A stretch of DNA of 64,000 bases, from positions 47,580 to 111,579 of the forward strand of contig NZ_JTJR01000009.1 of NCBI RefSeq assembly GCF_001678475.1, in the 5' to 3' direction. Shown in pieces: positions 31,407 to 39,812 of this stretch. How positions within the stretch are numbered: the first letter of the stretch is position 1; each line of letters opens with the position of its first letter. A program made the translations under genes and the position numbers. Under the pieces are notes generated by a model. The model worked only from the letters and a program-made list of their open reading frames with translations, was not told the origin of the DNA and did not search any database. The DNA is from Gallibacterium genomosp. 3 (GTDB taxonomy: Bacteria; Pseudomonadota; Gammaproteobacteria; Enterobacterales; Pasteurellaceae).

Positions 31407-32465
31407 TTATCGATCTAATTGAGATAAAGTAGCGTGTATTTTACGTAATAATGTTTCTGTTGTCTGCCAGTCAATGCACGCATCGGTGATTGAAACACCA
31501 TATTGCATAGTTTCTTTTGGTTGTTCTGCACTTTGGTTACCCGCATTGAGGTTACTTTCTAGCATAATACCGGTAATAGAACGATTACCAGCAACAATTT
31601 GTTGTAGGATATCTTCTGCCACAATCGGCTGGCGACGATAATCTTTATTAGAATTACCATGACTACAATCAACCATAATTGACTGTTCTAGCCCTGCTTT
31701 TTCTAATTCAATCTCACTTTGTTTAATAAATTCAGCTTGATAATTTGGTGTTTTCCCACCACGTAAAATAATATGTCCATCTGGGTTTCCACCAGTATGC
31801 AATAAATTTACCTGTCCTTGTTGATTAATTCCGATAAAGCTATGTTCTTGGGAAGCTGCTTTTAACGCATTAATTGCTGTTGCTAAACTACCGTCTGTAC
31901 CATTTTTAAATCCAACTGCCATTGATAATCCTGAAGCGAGTTCACGGTGAGTTTGTGATTCAGTTGTTCTTGCCCCAATTGCGGACCAACTGAATAAATC
32001 TGCTAAATATTGTGGTGTAATTGGATCTAAAGCTTCTGTGGCTAATGGCAGCCCCATTTCACCTAAATCTAACAATAACTTTCTTGCCAAATGTAAACCT
32101 TTCTCTACATCAAAAGTCCCATCGAGATTTGGATCATTAATTAATCCTTTCCAACCAACAGTGGTTCTTGGTTTTTCAAAATAAACTCGCATCACAATAT
32201 ATAGTTGATCTTTTACTTCATCAGATAACGCTTTTAATTTTTTCGCATACTCTAGTGCAGCGGGGATATCGTGAATTGAGCAAGGACCACAAACCACTAA
32301 TAAGCGATTATCTTGACGGTGAACGATCTCTGCAATTTCTTGACGATAACGTTCAATATTTTGTCTTAGTGGATTTTCTAGTGGTAATTTTGCTTTTAAT
32401 TCATCGGGAGTGATTAACACTTTTTCATCAACAATGTGCACATTGTGAATACTGTCTTTTCTCAT
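31407..32465 (-). CDS. aroF: 3-deoxy-7-phosphoheptulonate synthase (Tyr-sensitive type)
   Basis: 352 residues of class I DAHP synthase. It condenses PEP and erythrose-4-phosphate, the first step of the shikimate pathway. Marks are [10 protein letters not shown] with the metal-binding Cys, [26 protein letters not shown], and [13 protein letters not shown]. Of the three E. coli isozymes it is nearest AroF (start [13 protein letters not shown] versus QKDALNNVHITDE), and it is first in an operon with tyrA. Two TyrR-like boxes lie directly upstream of the AAGGTG ribosome site, which fits tyrosine repression. Confidence 0.94.
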   Translation of the reverse strand: MRKDSIHNVHIVDEKVLITPDELKAKLPLENPLRQNIERYRQEIAEIVHRQDNRLLVVCGPCSIHDIPAALEYAKKLKALSDEVKDQLYIVMRVYFEKPRTTVGWKGLINDPNLDGTFDVEKGLHLARKLLLDLGEMGLPLATEALDPITPQYLADLFSWSAIGARTTESQTHRELASGLSMAVGFKNGTDGSLATAINALKAASQEHSFIGINQQGQVNLLHTGGNPDGHIILRGGKTPNYQAEFIKQSEIELEKAGLEQSIMVDCSHGNSNKDYRRQPIVAEDILQQIVAGNRSITGIMLESNLNAGNQSAEQPKETMQYGVSITDACIDWQTTETLLRKIHATLSQLDR

Positions 32466-32477
32466 TTTAAAACACCT

Positions 32478-32495
32478 TGTAAATATTTATATACA
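32478..32495. promoter_or_regulatory. TyrR box 1 upstream of aroF
   Basis: TGTAAA, six bases, TATACA: 11 of 12 defined positions of the TyrR consensus, including the invariant G and C 15 bases apart. It ends 12 bases before the aroF start codon, so a bound repressor would block the promoter or early transcription. Confidence 0.65.
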
Positions 32496-32500
32496 CCAAA

Positions 32501-32518
32501 TGTAACGATAAAATTACA
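32501..32518. promoter_or_regulatory. TyrR box 2 upstream of aroF
   Basis: TGTAAC, six bases, ATTACA: 10 of 12 consensus positions with both invariant bases. It lies 23 bases from box 1, about two helical turns, on the same face of the DNA, as in strong/weak TyrR box pairs. Confidence 0.55.
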
Positions 32519-32711
32519 CTTTTTTATTCTGAGAAACAAGACAAAAGTTGAGAACTTTTTCCTCTTTTAGCGCTATCGCTCATTTTTTTATCAATCAAGC
32601 AATATCAATGGAAAAACACTTGCACTGCTAGGGCTAATCTTATAATATTGCACGCCGTTGTGCTTAGTGTTACATGCTAAGCTGAAATTTTAATTAAATG
32701 TGTGATTAACA

Positions 32712-33068
32712 ATGTATCAAATTCTTTTAATTATTTATCCACTTATTGCGATTGCATTAATCGGCTTTATCCTTGTACAACAAGGTAAAGGTGCGGATAT
32801 GGGTGCCTCATTTGGTGCTGGTGCATCAGGTACCGTATTTGGTGCAAGTGGTGCAGGTAACTTTTTAACTCGTACTACAACTATCTTAGCCATTTTATTT
32901 TTCGCAATTAGTTTATTATTAGGTAATTTAACAGCACATTCAGCAAAACCAGTTGGAACTTTTGATGATCTTTCTGGTGTTGCTCAAGAAGTACAAAAAC
33001 AAGATGCTGCTAAACCAGCAACTGAATTACCAGTAAAACAAGAACAAAATCAAGATATTCCAAAATAA
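32712..33068 (+). CDS. secG: Preprotein translocase subunit SecG
   Basis: 118 residues. Two membrane spans (about 3-22 and 55-75) flank a glycine/alanine-rich loop (GADMGASFGAGASGTVFGASG), the hallmark of SecG. It joins SecYE at the inner membrane and helps SecA-driven export. The C-terminal 40 residues are polar and variable. tRNA-Leu follows 7 bases after the stop, the same arrangement as secG-leuU in E. coli. The upstream leader holds a small hairpin (GCTTAG 32662-32667 with CTAAGC 32677-32682) and a -10 TATAAT at 32641-32646. Confidence 0.95.
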   Translation: MYQILLIIYPLIAIALIGFILVQQGKGADMGASFGAGASGTVFGASGAGNFLTRTTTILAILFFAISLLLGNLTAHSAKPVGTFDDLSGVAQEVQKQDAAKPATELPVKQEQNQDIPK

Positions 33069-33075
33069 GAATTTC

Positions 33076-33161
33076 GCTCTGGTGGTGGAATTGGTAGACA
33101 CGCTATCTTGAGGGGGTAGTGTCTGTAGGACGTGCGAGTTCAAGTCTCGCCCAGAGCACCA
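33076..33161 (+). tRNA. leuU: tRNA-Leu (anticodon GAG)
   Basis: 86 bases including encoded CCA. The acceptor stem GCTCTGG pairs with CCAGAGC; the anticodon arm CTATC-TTGAGGG-GGTAG reads GAG; a long class II variable arm (TGTCTGTAGGACGT) follows, then the T arm with GTTCAAGTC. It reads CUC/CUU codons. It is probably processed from the secG transcript. Confidence 0.97.
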
Positions 33162-33172
33162 AAATACTTTCC

Positions 33173-33206
33173 AAAGCCTTTCGTAATTACTCGAAAGGCT
33201 TTTTCT
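33173..33206 (+). terminator. Rho-independent terminator after tRNA-Leu
   Basis: AAAGCCTTTCG (33173-33183) pairs with CGAAAGGCTTT (33192-33202), followed by TTCTTTTTT. It ends the secG-tRNA unit. Confidence 0.9.
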
Positions 33207-33331
33207 TTTTTACCTGTATCAACATACAGATTCCATATTTTATCCCGATGTTCTAGACTAGACATGAATATATAAATCATTTTTTAATTCAATACATTCT
33301 TTTACTAGTTAAACTAAATTCTATTTCCTCA

Positions 33332-33345
33332 CTGACCTAGATCAA
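33332..33345. promoter_or_regulatory. FNR-like box upstream of the triheme peroxidase
   Basis: CTGAC, four bases, ATCAA: 8 of 10 positions of the FNR consensus. A perfect -10 TATAAT lies at 33364-33369, which puts the box centre about 38-42 bases before the likely transcription start, the class II activator position. Confidence 0.45.
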
Positions 33346-33448
33346 ACAAATTCCACTTCCTGCTATAATTACCTCTTTCCCATTATTGTGCTTTTGATTG
33401 GAATTTTCTTTAATAACGCAAAAAGCTTTTTAGTTATTTATTATCACT

Positions 33449-34804
33449 ATGAAAACAGTTCAAACAACTTTACTCACTACTTCTCTTTTGGTTTTAAGTA
33501 CATTTTCCTTTGCAGATACCTCTAATACAGCTGACCATGATCTTACCCAAGCACAACAGCAATTAACTGCTCTTGAGATAAATAAAATCTTCACTGATAA
33601 ACATTGTATTGATTGTCATACTGCAACAGTTGAAACTAATAATCTAGATCCTGAAACAGTACGCAATATCAAAATTGGTCAAAAAAGTTTCCTAACTAAT
33701 CAAATTACTGACAACTTACAACAACCAGAACAGATCACAATCGCTGATATCGCAAAATTGCAATATTTTTTAACTCATTATCAACAAGCTACCGATATTC
33801 ATGCCAAGTTACCTTATCAATTAAATCAACAAGAACAAACAACATTGAATCAATGGCTAACTCAACAACATCAGCAAAAACTTCCTAACACAGATTCACA
33901 GACCTTTATTCAACCTATCCTTGCTATGCTTCCAGTGGATTTTAGAAAAGTGATGATTGGCGGTATGTTATTTACTGATGGACGTTTATCATTTGATAAT
34001 TCTATTACCTGTTTTAGTTGTCATTTGCTAGATAATGGCGGTGTTGATGGATTACCAACTTCCACTGGCATTCATGGGCAAAAAGGCGTTATTAACGCCC
34101 CTACTGTTTATAACGCCGTGTTTAATACTTCCCAATTTTGGGATGGTCGTGCCGCAAACTTGGCTGCACAAGCCGCTGAACCACCACTAAACCCAGTGGA
34201 AATGGGATATCACGATTGGCAAGAAATTGAGCAAAAATTTGCCCAAGATCGTCAATTTCTCGATCTCTTTTTACAAGTTTATCCAGAACTCACTAAGGCT
34301 AATATGACAGATGCTATTGCTGAATTTGAAAAACGATTAATTACGCCAAATAGTCCATTTGATCGTTATTTAAAAGGTGATACGTCCGCATTAAATGATC
34401 AACAACAGCGTGGTTACCAATTATTTAAAGAAAACCGCTGTGATACTTGTCATAGTGGTATCAATATGGGTGGAAATTCTTTTGAAGTAATGGGGATTTA
34501 TGCTGATTATATTAAAGATCGGGGAACACCAGAAACAACTGCTGACCTTGGGCGCTATAACCAAACAAAACAAGAAATAGATAAATATCGTTTTAAAGTT
34601 CCAACATTACGGAATATCGCATTAACAGCACCTTATTTTCATGATGCAAGAACTGATAACCTTCATGAAGCTGTAAAAATTGTACTTAAATACCAATTAG
34701 GTAAAACTTTACCTGATGATCAAATTGAGGATTTAGTCGCTTTCTTGCAAACCTTAACTGGGGAAGTACGTGGTAAGCCATTAACTAAAAAACAAAATCA
34801 ATAA
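33449..34804 (+). CDS. Triheme cytochrome c peroxidase / quinol peroxidase
   Basis: 451 residues with a signal peptide (1-22, ending FSFA-DT). Three haem c sites are present: CIDCH at 53-57, CFSCH at 188-192 and CDTCH at 331-335. The last two form the ordinary bacterial di-haem peroxidase core; the extra N-terminal haem marks the E. coli YhjA and Aggregatibacter quinol-peroxidase type, which takes electrons from the quinone pool to reduce hydrogen peroxide. It sits alone in the periplasm-facing membrane. The ATG has no ribosome site, and a hairpin (AATAAC 33412-33417 with GTTATT 33433-33438) lies just upstream. An FNR-like box suggests low-oxygen expression. Confidence 0.9.
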   Translation: MKTVQTTLLTTSLLVLSTFSFADTSNTADHDLTQAQQQLTALEINKIFTDKHCIDCHTATVETNNLDPETVRNIKIGQKSFLTNQITDNLQQPEQITIADIAKLQYFLTHYQQATDIHAKLPYQLNQQEQTTLNQWLTQQHQQKLPNTDSQTFIQPILAMLPVDFRKVMIGGMLFTDGRLSFDNSITCFSCHLLDNGGVDGLPTSTGIHGQKGVINAPTVYNAVFNTSQFWDGRAANLAAQAAEPPLNPVEMGYHDWQEIEQKFAQDRQFLDLFLQVYPELTKANMTDAIAEFEKRLITPNSPFDRYLKGDTSALNDQQQRGYQLFKENRCDTCHSGINMGGNSFEVMGIYADYIKDRGTPETTADLGRYNQTKQEIDKYRFKVPTLRNIALTAPYFHDARTDNLHEAVKIVLKYQLGKTLPDDQIEDLVAFLQTLTGEVRGKPLTKKQNQ

Positions 34805-34813
34805 TAAAAATAA

Positions 34814-34845
34814 GGGCAATCATAATGATTGCCCGCTTCTTTTTT
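34814..34845 (+). terminator. Rho-independent terminator after the peroxidase
   Basis: GGGCAATCA (34814-34822) pairs with TGATTGCCC (34826-34834), then GCTTCTTTTTT. It reaches the stop codon of the converging mutarotase. Confidence 0.8.
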
Positions 34846-35671
34846 ATTGCTGTGTAATTCGCATTTCTAACGATTCACCCTGTTTCAAGGTTTCATCAAC
34901 ACGTGCAGTTTCTACACAAAGCATTGTTTTGTAGCCTGTTGCAGTCATTGCACTGGTTGTTGTAGTCCAAGGATTCCAAACCACAACATTACTTGCATTA
35001 TGATGTTCCACTTCAATAAAGCGTTTATGTGCTTTATCTTCAATATGATTAATCCGATTTTCGCCAGAATAAACATAATCGGTCTGTTTACCAATCGTTA
35101 ATGGGGATGGAACTTCTACGACTTGATTAGCGACTTTATCCATGCATTGTTTTGGTAAACCAAAAATTGTTGTTTGTTCAATATCACCAATATTGAAATA
35201 GGTATGCAATGCAACTTGTGCTTCACTATTATTTAGCTGAGTAAATTTAACTCGACAATCTTCTGCAAAAGCCATTCTTACGCGTGCAATTGCAATATTA
35301 TTTTCTGAATATAACCCAAAAATTAGTTTCACTTCATGCTCACTTACTTGCCAATCACTTAATACCCATTGGCTAATTCGAGCAAAGCCGTGTGCTGGTT
35401 GTTTTACGGCACCAAACCATGGATAACAAAGCGGCACACCACCACGAATAGCAACACCCGCTTTAAATGGTTCAGCTTCGCTAAGCCATAATAAATCTTG
35501 TGTAGCTGATTTTGGCTGCCAACTTAATAATTGTGCACCTTGTAAAGAGATAATTGCTCGACCAGTTTCATGTTCTACCACGATCATAGAAATTTCGTTA
35601 TAACGTTGCAGGGAAATATTAGGATGAATTTGCTCAACAAACTCCATTTTATTAAAAAGTGAAAATGTCAT
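34844..35671 (-). CDS. yeaD: D-hexose-6-phosphate mutarotase (YeaD family)
   Basis: 275 residues of the aldose-1-epimerase superfamily. It speeds interconversion of alpha and beta hexose-6-phosphates. The fold's marks are ISLQGAQLLSWQPK, GGVPLCYPWFG, the catalytic His in ALHTYFNIGDI and the catalytic Glu in CVETARVDE near the C-terminus. GAGGT precedes the ATG. It is monocistronic, and the surrounding genes do not add to its role. Confidence 0.9.
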   Translation of the reverse strand: MTFSLFNKMEFVEQIHPNISLQRYNEISMIVVEHETGRAIISLQGAQLLSWQPKSATQDLLWLSEAEPFKAGVAIRGGVPLCYPWFGAVKQPAHGFARISQWVLSDWQVSEHEVKLIFGLYSENNIAIARVRMAFAEDCRVKFTQLNNSEAQVALHTYFNIGDIEQTTIFGLPKQCMDKVANQVVEVPSPLTIGKQTDYVYSGENRINHIEDKAHKRFIEVEHHNASNVVVWNPWTTTTSAMTATGYKTMLCVETARVDETLKQGESLEMRITQQ

Positions 35672-35805
35672 TATTTAACCTCAAATATTTATCATAAAAA
35701 TATCGGGCTTAGGATAGATCGATTAGTCAATGAAAAAAAGTTATAATCTCAAAATTGCCTCTTTTATTGAGATAGTTAAAACTTTTCTAAAAAATAGCTT
35801 GTAAA

Positions 35806-37737
35806 ATGTCGAAAAAACAACAACTACAAAAAATCTTCTCATCTGATGGTTTATTAAGCCAATCCATACAGCAATTCCAACCTAGAGTGGAGCAAATTGA
35901 AATGGCAAATGCTGTTTTGGATACTATTGAAGATCAGTCACAATTAATTGTTGAAGCAGGAACAGGAACTGGAAAAACGTTCGCCTATCTCATTCCAACA
36001 TTATTGAGTAAGCAAAAAGCGATTATTTCTACTGGCTCAAAAAATTTACAAGACCAACTATTTCAACGTGACCTTCCTACAATTAGCAAAGCAATGGGAT
36101 TTAGTGGCAAAATTGCACTACTAAAAGGGCGAGCAAATTATCTCTGTTTAGATCGTCTAGACAGAATTTATCATCGTGGAATGGTTGGTGATAATAGCTT
36201 GTTAAAAGATTTCAAAGCAATTCAGAAATGGCGCAATCACACGAAAAATGGTGATCTTAGTGAATGTACTGCATTATCAGAAGATAGTCCCTTAATTCCT
36301 CAAATTGTTAGTACCACAGAAAGCTGCTTAGGATCTGATTGCCCTTTTTATGAAGAGTGCTTTGTATTAAAAGCACGTAAAAAAGCATTAGATGCGGATC
36401 TAGTAGTGATTAATCATCACCTTTTCTTTGCTGATATGGCAATTAAAGAAAATGGCTTTGGAGAATTGATCCCTCAAGCTAAGGTGATTATTTTTGATGA
36501 GGCACATCAATTACCGACAATTGCCTGTCAATATTTTGGACAAACGCTTAGTTCTCGCCAACTATTTGATTTATGTCGAGATCTGAATTTAGTTTATCGT
36601 ACTGAGCTTAAAGATATGGCACAGTTAGGCAAAGCCACCGATGTAGTACAAAAAGTGATTCAAGACTTTCGGTTAGCTTTTGGTGTTGAAAATCAACGCG
36701 GCGATCTCCGCCAATTATTCTCTCAAGAAAAAATCCGCAAAGAATTTCAATTCTTACAAGATAAGCTGACCATTTTATTAGACATAGCAAAAGTGGGCGA
36801 AAAACGTTCTGATAATTTAGATAAATTGATTGAGCGTATCGAAGAGTTATTACTATTAATCGCACGTTTACAGCAAGTAGAACAAGTCGGTTACTGCTAT
36901 TGGTATGAAACATTTGGTAAACAATTTAGCTTACATATTACGCCATTAACGATTGCAGATAAATTTCAACAACAAGTAGAAAAACAGCATGCTGCTTGGA
37001 TTTTTACTTCTGCTACCTTAGATTCTGGTGATAATTTTACACATTATGCAGCCAATTTAGGTATTACCAATGCTAAAAAGAAAATTTTGCACAGCCCTTT
37101 TAATTACCCAGAACAGGCTTTATTGTGTATCCCCCGTTACTTACCAGCAAGTAATCAGCATCATACTTTAGAACAACTAGCAACCATGCTGTTACCGGTG
37201 ATTGAAGCAAATCAGGGTAATTGTTTTGTACTTTGTACCTCTAATTTTATGATGAAAGGATTTGCTGAATATTTTCGCCAATATAGCAACTTAAATATTT
37301 TGTTACAAGGTGAAACCAGTAAAACTCAGTTATTACAGCAATTCGTTAGTAATAAACATAGCGTATTAGTTGCAACTCAAAGTTTTTGGGAAGGTGTAGA
37401 TGTGCGAGGTAATGCTTTATCATTAGTTATTATTGATAAGCTACCTTTTGCTTCCCCTGACGAACCATTATTAAAAGCACGTCTAGAAGATTGCCGTTTA
37501 CAGGGCGGTGATCCTTTTAATGATATTCAAATTCCAGAAACCATTATTACCTTAAAACAAGGTGTAGGTCGTTTAATTCGTGATGTTCACGATCGAGGTG
37601 TTATTGTTATTTGTGATGCTCGGATGGTAATGCGTCCTTATGGACAACTTTTTTTGAAAAGTTTGCCTCCAGCACAACGTACCCGCGATCTGAATAAAGT
37701 AATTCACTTCCTACAACAAATTAGGAACCAACAATGA
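35806..37737 (+). CDS. yoaA: ATP-dependent DNA helicase YoaA (DinG/XPD-like, iron-sulfur)
   Basis: 643 residues of superfamily 2. Walker A is EAGTGTGKT near residue 51, the DEAH box FDEAHQLP near 230, and the C-terminal helicase motifs include VATQSFWEGVDVRG and QGVGRLIRD. Four cysteines for the iron-sulfur cluster lie in ANYLC, ESC-LGSDC and EEC between motifs I and II. E. coli YoaA works with HolC in repair of blocked forks. Stop and start codons overlap with tsaB, and yoaA and tsaB are also neighbours in E. coli. Ribosome site is weak. Confidence 0.93.
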   Translation: MSKKQQLQKIFSSDGLLSQSIQQFQPRVEQIEMANAVLDTIEDQSQLIVEAGTGTGKTFAYLIPTLLSKQKAIISTGSKNLQDQLFQRDLPTISKAMGFSGKIALLKGRANYLCLDRLDRIYHRGMVGDNSLLKDFKAIQKWRNHTKNGDLSECTALSEDSPLIPQIVSTTESCLGSDCPFYEECFVLKARKKALDADLVVINHHLFFADMAIKENGFGELIPQAKVIIFDEAHQLPTIACQYFGQTLSSRQLFDLCRDLNLVYRTELKDMAQLGKATDVVQKVIQDFRLAFGVENQRGDLRQLFSQEKIRKEFQFLQDKLTILLDIAKVGEKRSDNLDKLIERIEELLLLIARLQQVEQVGYCYWYETFGKQFSLHITPLTIADKFQQQVEKQHAAWIFTSATLDSGDNFTHYAANLGITNAKKKILHSPFNYPEQALLCIPRYLPASNQHHTLEQLATMLLPVIEANQGNCFVLCTSNFMMKGFAEYFRQYSNLNILLQGETSKTQLLQQFVSNKHSVLVATQSFWEGVDVRGNALSLVIIDKLPFASPDEPLLKARLEDCRLQGGDPFNDIQIPETIITLKQGVGRLIRDVHDRGVIVICDARMVMRPYGQLFLKSLPPAQRTRDLNKVIHFLQQIRNQQ

Positions 37738-38450
37738 TGAAACCAACTTTATTAGCATTAGATACTTCAACTGAGGCTTGCTCTGTGGCTCTTTTATACC
37801 GTGGTGAATTAACCTATTTAGAAGAGATTGCACAACGTACCCATACACAACGCATCTTACCTATGGTTGATCAACTATTACAACAATCTGGTTTACAACT
37901 ATCTCAACTGGATGGGCTAGTTCTAGGACGTGGTCCAGGTAGTTTTACTGGCGTTAGAGTAGGTGTTTCTGTGGCTCAAGGCTTAGCTTTAGGTGCAGAA
38001 TTACCAATCTACCCAATTTCTACATTAACGGCTATGGCACAAGCTGCTTATGAAACAGAACAGGCTACACAGGTATTAAGTGCCATTGATGCCAGAATGA
38101 ATGAGGTCTATTTTAGCCAATTATGTTATCAACCAGAGAACATCGAAGGAAACACCTATCCGGCTTGGCATTCAATACAAGAAGAACAAGTTATTGCCCC
38201 AGAATTACTTTGTCAGCAACTCACTAATACTAGCGCAGAACATTATAAAGTAGGCACGGGTTGGGCTGCTTATTCTGCATTAAATACAATTCCAGGAACA
38301 CGCTCACAAATTACTCTTCCTACCGCACGCTATATGTTACCGCTTGCCCTTGCTGCTTATAAAAAACAAAATTATGTTACCGCAACGGAAATTGAACCTA
38401 TCTATTTACGTAATGAAGTGACTTGGAAAAAATTACCTGGCAGAGAGTAA
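37734..38450 (+). CDS. tsaB: tRNA threonylcarbamoyladenosine synthesis protein TsaB
   Basis: 238 residues, an ASKHA-fold partner of TsaD. Typical segments are LALDTSTEACSVAL at 6-19, TQRILPMVDQLL, and GRGPGSFTGVRVGVSVAQGLALG near 68-90; it lacks the metal-binding histidines of TsaD. With TsaD and TsaE it adds the threonylcarbamoyl group to A37 of tRNAs. Its ATG overlaps the yoaA stop, so translation is probably coupled. Confidence 0.95.
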   Translation: MMKPTLLALDTSTEACSVALLYRGELTYLEEIAQRTHTQRILPMVDQLLQQSGLQLSQLDGLVLGRGPGSFTGVRVGVSVAQGLALGAELPIYPISTLTAMAQAAYETEQATQVLSAIDARMNEVYFSQLCYQPENIEGNTYPAWHSIQEEQVIAPELLCQQLTNTSAEHYKVGTGWAAYSALNTIPGTRSQITLPTARYMLPLALAAYKKQNYVTATEIEPIYLRNEVTWKKLPGRE

Positions 38451-38487
38451 GAGGAATTTTTTGATCTTTGTTTTATTTTTTGAATTA

Positions 38488-38515
38488 AAAAGGGCTGTTC
38501 TTACAGCCCTTCTCT
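38488..38515. terminator. Bidirectional terminator between tsaB and hemY
   Basis: AAGGGCTGT (38490-38498) pairs with ACAGCCCTT (38503-38511), with T-rich tracts outside on both strands; it lies between converging operons. Confidence 0.85.
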
Positions 38516-38529
38516 TCTTTAGGATAAAT

Positions 38530-39798
38530 TTATTTCTTCTCTAAACTTAATAAATCACTCGCTGCTACGGAAGATTTATCCTCAATTTTCATTGTGTCTT
38601 TTAAGCATTGCTGACGAATTTGTTGAGCCGCTGCCATATCATTTGCTTTTTCTGCTAAATATGCAGCCACAGTATAATCTTGAATATCAATACAAGATTT
38701 ATCTTCTGCCGCTAATACTTTACTAAAAGCTTGGCGGGCTTTCTCAAACTGATTAGCACGTAACGCTAAATAGCCTGTTGCTCTTGCAACAGCACAAGCA
38801 ATATTAGCGGATAAATCACCTTTAGTACTGGTTTTATCTAGCCATTTAACGACTTTCTCACTATTTCCTACCTGTAAACGTGCAATTTGATTTAAGAATG
38901 CCAACATATCGTTATTTTCGATCCGTTTCACTGAATCAAGCACCAAACTATACGCAGAATCATGATCATCACTATCAATTAGACGGCGAATCATACCAAC
39001 AATCGCATAACTATTTTGGCGACGGGTACGAGATTGTTCAGGCCACCAATGTAGCAATCCTTCAACCCCTTCTTCATTCATTTTTTCATCTAATAGCCTA
39101 TCTAATACTTGATGATATAACTGATTAAATTCATCACCTGTATAGAGTCCACTTTTTTCTATCTGTGGCAATAAATTATCTAATGCTGAATAAGCATGAG
39201 AACGGAGATAAATTGTTACCGCTAAACGTAATACTTCTACATTTTGTGGCGCTAATACTAATAGACTATCGACTGCTGTACGTGCAGTTGGTAATTTGTT
39301 TTGGCGTAATAAAATGCGAGTACGGGCCAGTTCTACAATTAAATTATCAGGTCCAGCTAATTCAGTTGCCTCAATAAGGTATTTATTGGCACTAAATTCA
39401 TCACCACGTTGTTGGGCAGCTTCTGCTGCTTTCACAAAATTAAGGATTGGCTCTGATGAATGTTTCGCATTCTTACCAATTAATTTCTCTGCTTTTGCAT
39501 AATTTCCTTCATCCATCTTCACAAAACCTTGCAAAATTTGTTGTTGTGCTTTGCGTCTTTTGCGTACAGAGAACCAATTATAAGTACCACTGCTAAGACG
39601 GAAGAAACGAGTAATTATCCATTCAACACCATAGATAACGGCTAACGCAATCACAAAGAAAACTACTAACATTGTGATGCTCATTTCAATACTATAAGAA
39701 TCTGTAAGAATTCGAACATAACCTTGCTTACCTGAGATATATGGCCCTGCAATAAAACCAACCAGCAAGATTAACATCAAGAATAATACTCTAAACAT
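38530..39798 (-). CDS. hemY: HemY, TPR-repeat inner-membrane protein of the hem operon
   Basis: 422 residues. Two N-terminal membrane spans (about 1-20 and 40-60) precede a long helical domain with tetratricopeptide-like repeats (EGNYAKAEKLIGKNA, AAEAAQQRGDEFSANKYL, ARTRILLRQNKLPTARTAVDSLL). It belongs to the HemY_N/TPR family found at the end of hemCDXY operons; its role in haem metabolism is unclear and it is not protoporphyrinogen oxidase. It lies 14 bases after hemX. Confidence 0.93.
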   Translation of the reverse strand: MFRVLFLMLILLVGFIAGPYISGKQGYVRILTDSYSIEMSITMLVVFFVIALAVIYGVEWIITRFFRLSSGTYNWFSVRKRRKAQQQILQGFVKMDEGNYAKAEKLIGKNAKHSSEPILNFVKAAEAAQQRGDEFSANKYLIEATELAGPDNLIVELARTRILLRQNKLPTARTAVDSLLVLAPQNVEVLRLAVTIYLRSHAYSALDNLLPQIEKSGLYTGDEFNQLYHQVLDRLLDEKMNEEGVEGLLHWWPEQSRTRRQNSYAIVGMIRRLIDSDDHDSAYSLVLDSVKRIENNDMLAFLNQIARLQVGNSEKVVKWLDKTSTKGDLSANIACAVARATGYLALRANQFEKARQAFSKVLAAEDKSCIDIQDYTVAAYLAEKANDMAAAQQIRQQCLKDTMKIEDKSSVAASDLLSLEKK

Positions 39799-39812
39799 AT
39801 ATTTTTCTCCTA

